Origin: Flavobacteriaceae bacterium UBA3478
GTDB taxonomy: Bacteria; Bacteroidota; Bacteroidia; Flavobacteriales; Flavobacteriaceae
Reading direction: 5' to 3'
Assembly: GCA_002381155.1 (NCBI GenBank)
Contig: DFQX01000089.1
Location: forward strand, 1,196-33,337
DNA: 32,142 nt
This document shows positions 25,348 through 32,142 of this stretch, in pieces. Positions within the stretch are counted from its first letter, which is position 1. Each line of letters starts with the position of its first letter. The notes under the pieces were generated by a model that worked only from the letters and a program-made list of their open reading frames with translations, did not search any database and had not been told where the DNA came from. Both the position numbers and the translations under genes were made by a program.

Positions 25348-25935
25348 TTAAATTGCGTTTAGCGTATTCTTGATAAGATCTTCGACACTCATCTGCGAGT
25401 CTGCAGTTAGGAGCTTATCTACAATTTTCTGAACTGATTTTCGAGTGAAGCCAAGCACCTCTAGAGCGGCTATTGCTTCTTCTCCATTTTGCCCTTTGAC
25501 CGTTGTGTTCGCTACCACATCTTCGGCTCCCTCTAATGCTAAGACTTTATCTTTTAATTCTAAGATCATTCGTTGAGCCGTCTTTGCCCCGATTCCTTTA
25601 ACCGACTGCACAACAGCTACTTGCTCAGATGCAATTGCCCCAACTACGTCAGAAGGGCTTAAGGAAGAAAGCATAGTTCTAGCTGTCGCCGCACCAACTC
25701 CACTTACCGAAATGAGCAATCGAAATACTGCGCGTTCAAATTCAGATAAAAATCCGAAAAGCGTATGGCTATCCTCCTTGATTTGGAGATGGGTGTACAA
25801 AAGCTGCTCCTCTTCTGAACTCAATCCCGAAAAGGTATGAAGCGATACCTCGAGATGATATCCTACCCCATTACACTCAAGAATTACATGAGTGGGAGTT
25901 TTTTCTATCATTCGACCTCTGAGGTGGCTAATCAT
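25348..25935 (-). CDS. ruvA: Holliday junction DNA helicase subunit RuvA
   Basis: RuvA is the tetrameric subunit that binds the Holliday junction and positions the RuvB motor for branch migration. This 195-residue protein has the N-terminal OB-fold (MISHLRGRMIEK, followed by NGVGYHLEV), the helix-hairpin-helix segments SVSGVGAATARTML and SVKGIGAKTAQRMILELKDK, and the small C-terminal domain that contacts RuvB (NGEEAIAALEVLGFTRKSVQKIV). It starts 6 bp after maeB and ends one base before the TTG of sprA. ruvB lies elsewhere, at the right end of the window, and no ruvC is present. Confidence 0.97.
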   Translation of the reverse strand: MISHLRGRMIEKTPTHVILECNGVGYHLEVSLHTFSGLSSEEEQLLYTHLQIKEDSHTLFGFLSEFERAVFRLLISVSGVGAATARTMLSSLSPSDVVGAIASEQVAVVQSVKGIGAKTAQRMILELKDKVLALEGAEDVVANTTVKGQNGEEAIAALEVLGFTRKSVQKIVDKLLTADSQMSVEDLIKNTLNAI

Positions 25936-25941
25936 AACAGG

Positions 25942-28215
25942 TTATTTTTTGGTTACGCGTTGAGCGTCTGTTACCGCAATAGAAGTCATGTTGATTATTT
26001 CCTCAACACTAGCCCCTAACTGCAGAATATGAATCGGTTTATCTAAACCTAACATGACAGGACCAATTGATTTTACACCGTGTAGCTCCTTCATCAGCTT
26101 GTAAGTGATATTGGCAGAATCAAGGTTAGGAAATATTAATGTATTAACTTTTCGATTGGCCAGTTTTGAGAATGGAAAGGTCTGGGCACCCATCTCAGGA
26201 TTTAGTGCAAAATCTGCTTGAATCTCTCCATCAACAATCAAATCTGGATAATCTCTATGTAAGATTTTAACGGCGTTTTTTACCTTTCTTGCTTCTGGTT
26301 TACTTGAAGAACCGTAGTTAGAATACGATAGCATTGCCATTACAGGCTCATATCCGAAAGAACGAACTTCTCTTGCAGTCATCACTGCAATCTCAGCTAA
26401 CTCTTCGGCGGTAGGATTAACATTGATCGCCGTATCCGCTAAGAATAGTGGTCCTCGAGGAGTCATCATGATATTCATTGTGGCAGCTCTCTTGATTCCC
26501 GGTCCTCTACCTACCGTTTCTAATACAGGAAGCAATACTTTAGGGAACGAACGAGAATAACCCGATATCATTGCATCAGCTTCTCCAGAAAGAACCATCA
26601 TGGGACCAAAATAGTTTCTATGCATCATTCGAACACCTGCACTGTATCTCTGCACCCCATCGCGTTCACCTCGACTCCATAACAGCTTAGCAAACTCATC
26701 CCGACGGGCCTGTTGATCATCATCAGAGGGATCAATAATTGGAACCTCAGCGTCAAAGTCCAACTCTTCTTTAAGGCTCTCAATCACCTCTTTATCTCCC
26801 AGAAGAATAGGGTAAGCCATGCCTTCATCAGAAACAAACTGAGCAGCTTTAAGCACATCAATCTGATCTGCTTCGGCGAAAACCACACGCTTAGGGTTAA
26901 GCTTAGCCTTATCATGAAGTGATCGAATAAATTTGTTGTCATTACCCGAGCGCGACATTAGCTCATCCTCATACTTCTCCCAATCGGTAATTTCAATTTG
27001 AGCAACCCCAGAAGCTATAGCAGCCTTAGCCACCTCCACCGGGATTTTAGAAATAAGTCTTGGATCAAATGGTTTTGGAATGATATACTCTCTACCAAAA
27101 GCTAAACGAGTAATATCATAGGTAATATTAACCTGCTCTGGCACCGGTTCTTTTGCCAAATCAGCTAAAGCACGAACCGCAGCCATTTTCATTTCTTCAT
27201 TAATCTTAGTAGCGCGAACATCTAATGCTCCCCTGAAAATGAAAGGAAACCCTAAGACATTGTTTACTTGATTAGGGTGATCTGAACGACCGGTAGCCAT
27301 AATGATATCCTCACGAGTGCGAATGGCAAGATCATAGTTAATCTCTGGATCTGGATTCGCCATAGCAAATACAATCGGGTTCGAAGCCATCGATTGAAGC
27401 ATCTCTGCAGTTACAATATCAGCAATCGACAAACCAATAAAAACGTCTGCATTTACCATCGCTTCTTCAAGGGTATGAACATCAATTGCGGTTGCAAACT
27501 CTTCTTTTGATGGACTGAGGTTTTCACGATCCTTGCGAATCACTCCTTTACTGTCGAGCATGATAATGTTCTCTGCAGAAGCACCAAAGGCTTTATATAG
27601 TTTAGTGCAAGAAACTGCTGCTGCACCTGCTCCACTAACGACAATTCGAACATCCTCAATATTCTTTTCAGCCAATTCAAGAGCGTTGATTAGTGCTGCA
27701 GCTGAAATAATTGCAGTACCATGCTGGTCATCGTGCATGACTGGGATATCTAATTCTTCTTTCAACCTACGTTCGATCTCAAAGGCCTCTGGCGCTTTGA
27801 TATCTTCAAGATTGATTCCTCCAAAAGTTGGAGCAATACGCTTAACCGTCTCTACAAACTCATCCACGTCGGTAGTATCGACCTCGATATCCATACCATC
27901 GATGTCTGCAAAAATTTTGAAGAGTACGCATTTACCCTCCATCACAGGCTTTGAAGCTAATGGACCTATATCACCTAAACCTAGTACGGCAGTGCCATTT
28001 GAAATAACCGCGACAATATTTCCCTTAGCGGTATACTTGTACACATCTGTTGGAGTTTCTGCGATTTCCAAACAAGGCTCAGCGACTCCAGGAGAGTAAG
28101 CAATCGCTAAATCTCTCTGTGTTTGGTAGGGCTTGGTCGGGACAATTTTAATCTTGCCCGGCTGTGGTTTTGCGTGATATACGAGCGATTCTCTTCGCTG
28201 TCTTGAGTTTCTCAT
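25942..28215 (-). CDS. maeB: NADP-dependent malic enzyme with phosphotransacetylase-like domain
   Basis: Malic enzyme decarboxylates malate to pyruvate and reduces NAD(P)+, supplying NADPH and pyruvate. The 757-residue length fits the MaeB hybrid type, which has an N-terminal malic enzyme part (about residues 1-425) and a C-terminal phosphate acetyltransferase-like domain (about 430-757). Visible motifs are LAIAYSPGVAEPCLEI, the metal and substrate site HDDQHGTAI (residues 161-169), and the nucleotide-binding SGAGAAAVSC (from 194). The PTA-like domain in MaeB proteins is generally regulatory, binding acetyl-CoA. It starts 19 bp after an exact -7 box and ends 6 bp before ruvA, so it leads the maeB-ruvA-sprA unit. 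Confidence 0.96.
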   Translation of the reverse strand: MRNSRQRRESLVYHAKPQPGKIKIVPTKPYQTQRDLAIAYSPGVAEPCLEIAETPTDVYKYTAKGNIVAVISNGTAVLGLGDIGPLASKPVMEGKCVLFKIFADIDGMDIEVDTTDVDEFVETVKRIAPTFGGINLEDIKAPEAFEIERRLKEELDIPVMHDDQHGTAIISAAALINALELAEKNIEDVRIVVSGAGAAAVSCTKLYKAFGASAENIIMLDSKGVIRKDRENLSPSKEEFATAIDVHTLEEAMVNADVFIGLSIADIVTAEMLQSMASNPIVFAMANPDPEINYDLAIRTREDIIMATGRSDHPNQVNNVLGFPFIFRGALDVRATKINEEMKMAAVRALADLAKEPVPEQVNITYDITRLAFGREYIIPKPFDPRLISKIPVEVAKAAIASGVAQIEITDWEKYEDELMSRSGNDNKFIRSLHDKAKLNPKRVVFAEADQIDVLKAAQFVSDEGMAYPILLGDKEVIESLKEELDFDAEVPIIDPSDDDQQARRDEFAKLLWSRGERDGVQRYSAGVRMMHRNYFGPMMVLSGEADAMISGYSRSFPKVLLPVLETVGRGPGIKRAATMNIMMTPRGPLFLADTAINVNPTAEELAEIAVMTAREVRSFGYEPVMAMLSYSNYGSSSKPEARKVKNAVKILHRDYPDLIVDGEIQADFALNPEMGAQTFPFSKLANRKVNTLIFPNLDSANITYKLMKELHGVKSIGPVMLGLDKPIHILQLGASVEEIINMTSIAVTDAQRVTKK

Positions 28216-28233
28216 TTCAATCTAATTGTATAT

Positions 28234-28241
28234 CAAAGATA
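28234..28241 (-). promoter_or_regulatory. Bacteroidota -7 box for maeB-ruvA-sprA
   Basis: The minus strand reads TATCTTTG, an exact TAnnTTTG match 18 bp before the maeB ATG. Eighteen bases upstream is ATT instead of TTG. The spacer contains the 17-bp inverted repeat at 28246-28262. Confidence 0.55.
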
Positions 28242-28245
28242 CGTG

Positions 28246-28262
28246 ATTCCCTCGCTGGGAAT
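28246..28262. repeat. Inverted repeat in the maeB promoter spacer
   Basis: ATTCCC and GGGAAT form 6-bp perfect arms around a 5-bp spacer. It has no T-tract, so it is not a terminator. Its place between the -33 and -7 positions would suit an operator. Confidence 0.35.
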
Positions 28263-28284
28263 GTCGCCAAAACAGAATTGTTCT

Positions 28285-30003
28285 CTACCAGAACATTCCG
28301 ACAAAAACAGCAGTGATTATGAGTAAGATAACCGATAGCGTACGGTAGTTTTTGTACCAAGGAAGTCCTTTCAATTGTTCGGTTTCTTCATTATAGAATG
28401 ATCGCTTGTAGGTATACTCAGCAACTTTTTGTTCATCTACCTTACCAGAAGTTAGACTGACTGCAACGTTAACCACTACAGCAATAACAAATAATAAATT
28501 GGCTTTCGCTAGAAAATGTAGGTCGTTAATATATGGAGACCAGTCAAAGGATGCTGAAAGAATCATAAATACAGCAAAGGCACCTCCGACCATTAGACTT
28601 AAGAATGCACCGTTTGCGTTTGATTTTTTCCAGAAAAGACCTAAAATAAATGTAGCTACTACTGGCGGTGAGGTAAATGCAATCACCAATTGAAGATAAC
28701 CCCATAGTGAATCGCTAACTTTTTCAATAAAAGGCACCCACATAGAAGCTAACACGACTAAAACTAATGTTGTGATCTGACCTACTCTCACTAGTTGCTT
28801 ACCATCTAACCCAGGCTTGAATTGCTTTACAAAATCCATGGTAATTAGCGTTGAAGCCGAATTAAAAGTAGCTGACACTGAAGACATCATTGCAGCCAAT
28901 AATCCTGCTACCACTAGACCTAGAACACCTGTTGGTAAAAGCTGAAATAATAATACTGGATACGTAAGGTTCGGACAGTCCGTCAGCGAAGCACACATCT
29001 CACCACTGGCTAGTGGATAATTAAGTCCACTAATATCTAAATTATTAAAAAGTAATAAGGCTAAAACACCAGGAACAATCATAATGAAAATCACAGGTAG
29101 CTTAAGAAACCCTGCAAAGAGTGCTCCCATACGACCGTGATGTAAATCTTTAGCTCCAAGAACTCGCTGAACCATAAACTGGTTATTTGCCCAGAAATAA
29201 AATCCTAATAGAGCAACTCCCGAAATTAATCCCCACCAGGGCATAAACTCATCGTTCGCAGGACGAACAACGCTAAATACATCTGTAGCGGTCTCAGGGA
29301 TATAGGCGCCATTTGCGGCTCGATCTCCAAAGTCAATTTGACCTGCAGATAGCATTCCGTCAAGACCATCCATCATGGCTGACCAACCTCCACCTAATTG
29401 ATCAAAGGCAAAATAGGTGATCAAACAAGATCCTATAATTAAAAGGATCGCCTGAATTACTTCGGTTTGAATTACAGAATTAAGTCCTCCAGGGATGGTG
29501 TAAGCTGCAGCTGCAATTGCTAAGAGAATAATAATCGTTGTTGAGCTGTACTCGGGAAAAAGTAGTTTCAAAACAATCGAACCCACATAGAGTGCAGCAG
29601 CGGTATCCACCATTACGTTACCAATGACGGTAATTAATGAAAAGTAATATCTAGAACGCTTATCAAAACGACGTTCTAAAAATTCAGGCATGGTATACAC
29701 TCCTGACTTTAAGTAAAAAGGCAAGAAGAATACCGAAAATATGATCAAGACAATTACGGCATACCACTCATAATTATAGACGTTAATATTGGTCTGAAAA
29801 CCATCAGAGGCTAAACCCACTAATGTGGAGCTAGAGATGTTTGCAGAGAAAAGAGCAATTCCGACAATTGGCCAGGTCATTGTTCTTCCTCCTAGGAAAT
29901 AGTCCTCTGAACTTTCTCTTTTCGATTTAGAAATTCCATAGATAACGATACCTATGAGATAGAGTAGAATAACTCCAATATCGAGAGTGCTTAATTGATT
30001 CAT
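28285..30003 (-). CDS. Sodium:solute symporter (SSS/SGLT family)
   Basis: This 572-residue inner-membrane protein has about 14 hydrophobic helices and the SSS-family pattern. The N-terminal YFLGGRTMTWPIVGIALFSANISSSTLVG is the classic sodium-binding region. YAFDQLGGGW, FWANNQFMVQRVLGAKDLHHGRMGALFAGF and PTGVLGLVVAGLLAAMMSSVSATFNSASTLITMDFVKQ are also diagnostic. The FWANNQFMVQRVLG motif resembles the sugar-transporting SGLT branch, so a sugar or other small organic solute is likely, but the substrate is not fixed by sequence. It lies 27 bp after queG and has no obvious promoter of its own, so it may be the last gene of the ruvB-queG unit. Confidence 0.92.
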   Translation of the reverse strand: MNQLSTLDIGVILLYLIGIVIYGISKSKRESSEDYFLGGRTMTWPIVGIALFSANISSSTLVGLASDGFQTNINVYNYEWYAVIVLIIFSVFFLPFYLKSGVYTMPEFLERRFDKRSRYYFSLITVIGNVMVDTAAALYVGSIVLKLLFPEYSSTTIIILLAIAAAAYTIPGGLNSVIQTEVIQAILLIIGSCLITYFAFDQLGGGWSAMMDGLDGMLSAGQIDFGDRAANGAYIPETATDVFSVVRPANDEFMPWWGLISGVALLGFYFWANNQFMVQRVLGAKDLHHGRMGALFAGFLKLPVIFIMIVPGVLALLLFNNLDISGLNYPLASGEMCASLTDCPNLTYPVLLFQLLPTGVLGLVVAGLLAAMMSSVSATFNSASTLITMDFVKQFKPGLDGKQLVRVGQITTLVLVVLASMWVPFIEKVSDSLWGYLQLVIAFTSPPVVATFILGLFWKKSNANGAFLSLMVGGAFAVFMILSASFDWSPYINDLHFLAKANLLFVIAVVVNVAVSLTSGKVDEQKVAEYTYKRSFYNEETEQLKGLPWYKNYRTLSVILLIITAVFVGMFW

Positions 30004-30030
30004 GGTTGTAAGTTTAGTTCATGAATATAG

Positions 30031-30972
30031 CTACTTTTTCAAAAAGTCGATGTTTCTTTTTAAGCCCGCATACTTGGTGCGTTTTACCGCAGATTTTTTG
30101 AACACCTTTGAAAAGGTTTCTTCGGTCATTTCGATCCAGTCGTTAGTACTTAAGGATAATAGTTCAGATTCAGGATCAAATAACGGTTCACTATGGCTTT
30201 TCGAAAAACGGTTCCATGGGCAAACATCTTGACAGGTATCACAACCAAATGCCCAATCATCGAAAAGACCTTTAAAACTGGCCGGAATAGCTTCTTTCAA
30301 CTCTATTGTGAAGTATGAAATACACCTAGACCCGTCAACTATATTTGGGGCTACAATAGCCTGCGTAGGGCACGCATCTATACAGGCCGTACAACTTCCG
30401 CAGTGATCTGTGGTTACCGGATGGTCGTACTCAAACTCTAAATCGAGAATGATTTCAGCCAAGAAAAAAAAAGAGCCCTTTTGCTTACTGATTAGATTAG
30501 CGTTTTTAGCGACCCATCCAAGACCAGATTTTTGCGCCCAAGACTTTTCTAATATTGGAGCAGAGTCAACAAAAACGCGTCCTTCAATCCCACCGAATTC
30601 TTGCTGTAAATCATAAAATAGAGCCCGCAATTTGTTCTTAATTACCTTATGATAGTCTTTACCATAGGCATACTTAGAAATCTTAAACTGATCTTGTTTA
30701 AACGCGACTGTTTCAGACGGATAATAATTGAATAATAATGAAATAACCGATTTTGCTCCCGGAACAAGCTTGATGGGATCCAATCGCATATCAAAATTGC
30801 GTTCCATATAGGTCATCTGACCATGATAACCCTTATTTAACCAAGACTCTAATCGAGGAGCATCTTCTTCAAGAAACCCAGCCTTTGCAATACCAGAAGA
30901 TAGAAACCCGTGACGCTGAGCCGCCTCCTTTAGAAAAACAGAACGTCTATGTAGTTTCTCATCCTTTTGCAT
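30031..30972 (-). CDS. queG: Epoxyqueuosine reductase
   Basis: QueG reduces epoxyqueuosine to queuosine in the wobble position of GUN tRNAs, using cobalamin and two [4Fe-4S] clusters. The 313-residue protein carries the cobalamin-proximal VDSAPILEK with the probable proton donor Asp136, and two ferredoxin-type motifs: CGSCTACIDACP (Cys191, 194, 197, 201) and CDTCQDVCP (Cys244, 247, 251). The N-terminal YMERNFDMRLDP is also typical. It starts 2 bp after the ruvB stop, which marks a two-gene operon at least. The identification is secure. Confidence 0.97.
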   Translation of the reverse strand: MQKDEKLHRRSVFLKEAAQRHGFLSSGIAKAGFLEEDAPRLESWLNKGYHGQMTYMERNFDMRLDPIKLVPGAKSVISLLFNYYPSETVAFKQDQFKISKYAYGKDYHKVIKNKLRALFYDLQQEFGGIEGRVFVDSAPILEKSWAQKSGLGWVAKNANLISKQKGSFFFLAEIILDLEFEYDHPVTTDHCGSCTACIDACPTQAIVAPNIVDGSRCISYFTIELKEAIPASFKGLFDDWAFGCDTCQDVCPWNRFSKSHSEPLFDPESELLSLSTNDWIEMTEETFSKVFKKSAVKRTKYAGLKRNIDFLKK

Positions 30973-30974
30973 CC

Positions 30975-32000
30975 TTATTCAAAAAGTCCTTTCTGGCTTG
31001 AAGATTTAGTCTTTCCTAAATGTGCATACGCTAAAGGTGTCGCCTCTCGCCCTCTCGGAGTTCTAACTAGAAAACCTTGCTGAATCAAGAAGGGTTCATA
31101 CACTTCTTCTAGCGTTTCAGGGTTTTCTGATACCGCAGTCGCTAGAGTGTTGATGCCTACCGGGCCTCCACCAAACTTATCAATAAGTGTGGATAGAATC
31201 TTATTATCCATCTCATCTAGACCATGAGCATCTACATTGAGTGCTTTTAACCCAAATCGAGCAATCTCCAAATCGATTGTTCCATTTCCTTTAATCTGTG
31301 CAAAATCTCGAACACGACGCAGTAAAGCATTACAAATTCTTGGAGTACCCCTACTTCTTCCCGCAATCTCAATAGCCGCATTTTCATCCATAGGAACACG
31401 TAAAATTTCAGCGCTGCGTAAGGCAATCGTCGATAATAACTCGGTACTGTAATACGAGAGTCGAGACTGAATACCGAATCGGGCGCGCATAGGAGCGGTT
31501 AAAAGACCCGAACGTGTAGTGGCTCCAATTAAGGTAAATGGCTTTAGATGAATCTGAACGGAGCGAGCATTTGGCCCTGTCTCAATCATGATATCGATCT
31601 TGTAGTCTTCCATCGCAGAATATAAGTACTCTTCTACTATAGGGCTCAGTCGATGAATCTCATCGATAAACAATACATCCCGCTCCTCTAGATTGGTAAG
31701 AAGACCTGCTAAATCACCGGGTTTATCTAAAACTGGACCCGAGGTGATTTTAATATTCACATCTAACTCATTCGCTAAAATATGAGCAAGAGTAGTCTTT
31801 CCTAGCCCAGGAGGACCATGAAGTAAAGTGTGGTCAAGTGCCTCTTCTCGGAGGTTAGCAGCCTCCACAAATATTTTTAAATTCTCAAGAACTGCTTCCT
31901 GACCCGCAAAATCGTCGAAGCCCTTAGGTCTCAGAGCGCGCTCGATATCAAACTCTTCTTTTCCGAAATGCGCTCCGGTAGCATCTAAGTTCTCATTCAT
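30975..32000 (-). CDS. ruvB: Holliday junction branch migration ATPase RuvB
   Basis: RuvB is the hexameric AAA+ motor that drives branch migration with RuvA. The 341-residue protein has an initial LRPKGFDDFAGQE, Walker A GPPGLGKT (residues 62-69), Walker B LFIDE (110-114), sensor segment LIGATTRSGLLTAPMRARFG, and the C-terminal winged helix ending FLVRTPRGREATPLAY. I chose ATG 31998-32000 (MNENLDATG). A longer frame would add 17 residues unlike any RuvB and begin in the terminator region. It is followed 2 bp later by queG. Upstream is a strong terminator and only a partial -7 box (TACCTTTA, 32016-32023). Confidence 0.97.
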   Translation of the reverse strand: MNENLDATGAHFGKEEFDIERALRPKGFDDFAGQEAVLENLKIFVEAANLREEALDHTLLHGPPGLGKTTLAHILANELDVNIKITSGPVLDKPGDLAGLLTNLEERDVLFIDEIHRLSPIVEEYLYSAMEDYKIDIMIETGPNARSVQIHLKPFTLIGATTRSGLLTAPMRARFGIQSRLSYYSTELLSTIALRSAEILRVPMDENAAIEIAGRSRGTPRICNALLRRVRDFAQIKGNGTIDLEIARFGLKALNVDAHGLDEMDNKILSTLIDKFGGGPVGINTLATAVSENPETLEEVYEPFLIQQGFLVRTPRGREATPLAYAHLGKTKSSSQKGLFE

Positions 32001-32035
32001 ATTAAAAGCTTTATTTAAAGGTAGGCAATCCTCAT

Positions 32036-32062
32036 AAAAAAAGCCCTGCATCTGCAGGGCTT
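32036..32062 (-). terminator. Intrinsic terminator upstream of ruvB
   Basis: AAGCCCTGCA and TGCAGGGCTT are perfect 10-bp arms around a 2-base centre, followed on the minus strand by a run of seven T residues that begins in the stem's last two bases. It ends the gene whose stop is at 32086-32088. The plus strand has only a weak T-run, so use in that direction is uncertain. Confidence 0.92.
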
Positions 32063-32085
32063 CATTTTTAGGAAACTAGTTAATC

Positions 32086-32142
32086 TTAATGATTCAACTC
32101 TTCTTCGTTTGGTTGCATTGGAATATGCTGAGGAACGAAATC
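32086..32142 (-). CDS. C-terminal end of a gene, possibly cytochrome c oxidase subunit I
   Basis: The minus strand is open from the window edge for 18 codons, giving DFVPQHIPMQPNEEELNH, then TAA at 32086-32088. The strong terminator follows 24 bp later, which confirms a real gene end. The tail resembles the acidic C-terminus of flavobacterial oxidase subunit I, which I recall ending with a D-[FW]-[IV]-PQ-x-[IV]-P-type motif and lying just before ruvB. This is a memory-based match on very few residues; another protein is possible. Confidence 0.45.
   Translation of the reverse strand, partial: DFVPQHIPMQPNEEELNH

Noticed and set aside
27533..28099. 188-codon plus-strand open frame opposite maeB
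   Set aside because: Its composition (Ser/Ile-rich, no recognisable domain) is that of an antisense shadow of a highly conserved gene.
28280..28295. GTTCT-CTACC-AGAAC repeat at the symporter stop as a terminator
   Set aside because: Five-base arms spanning the stop codon and no T-tract.
30033..30047. 15-bp palindrome ACTTTTTCAAAAAGT at the queG stop
   Set aside because: It encodes the FLKK-stop end of QueG and is low-complexity A/T sequence; not a terminator because no G+C stem exists.
32016..32023. TACCTTTA as a ruvB promoter
   Set aside because: It differs from TAnnTTTG at the last base and lacks a -33 TTG at the right spacing; too weak to list.

Overview
This 32.1 kb window comes from a chromosome of a Bacteroidota bacterium, most likely a marine Flavobacteriales member. 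The evidence is a complete sprA (the outer-membrane translocon of the type IX secretion system), a TonB with a Glu-rich linker, the flavobacterial pairing of two subunit III-type cytochrome oxidase genes with SCO and DUF420 proteins, AT-rich sequence, near-absence of Shine-Dalgarno motifs, and repeated matches to the Bacteroidota -7 promoter box TAnnTTTG. Gene density is very high and no intergenic gap exceeds 170 bp. I see no tRNA or rRNA gene, insertion sequence, phage gene or CRISPR array.

Left part (1-5934): the 3' end of an Nramp-like metal transporter converges on fabD. A divergent plus-strand operon follows: a NifU/Nfu-type Fe-S scaffold with a doubled N-terminal domain, a DUF255 thioredoxin-fold protein, and an MscS channel, with successive 8-nt and 4-nt overlaps. 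It abuts the convergent tsaB gene.

Centre-left (5959-11723, minus): a five-gene MacAB-TolC-like exporter operon (ATPase, two paralogous permeases, HlyD-type adaptor, TolC-type channel).

Centre (11894-17013, minus): a respiratory block in two transcription units. ctaB, two subunit III-type genes and a subunit IV-like gene end at a strong intrinsic terminator. Next come a cysteine-free thioredoxin-like protein, SCO1, a DUF420 (CtaM-like) protein and a 76-residue membrane protein with a CxxC motif. Together they cover heme O synthesis, oxidase subunits and probable copper-centre assembly.

Centre-right (17098-28215, minus): tonB; then maeB, ruvA, sprA, gcvH and a VanZ-like gene, with gcvH having its own promoter candidate. 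sprA alone takes 6.65 kb and starts at TTG one base after ruvA.

Right end (28285-32142, minus): ruvB, queG and a sodium:solute symporter form a probable operon. Upstream lie a perfect terminator hairpin and the last 18 codons of a gene that may be cytochrome oxidase subunit I.

Most of the window is well-known housekeeping, secretion and respiratory content. The items most worth a second look are the two small proteins in the SCO cluster, promoters packed directly against terminators, a -7 box buried in an inverted repeat, and the near-leaderless starts of tsaB and ctaB. I see no convincing wholly new system.
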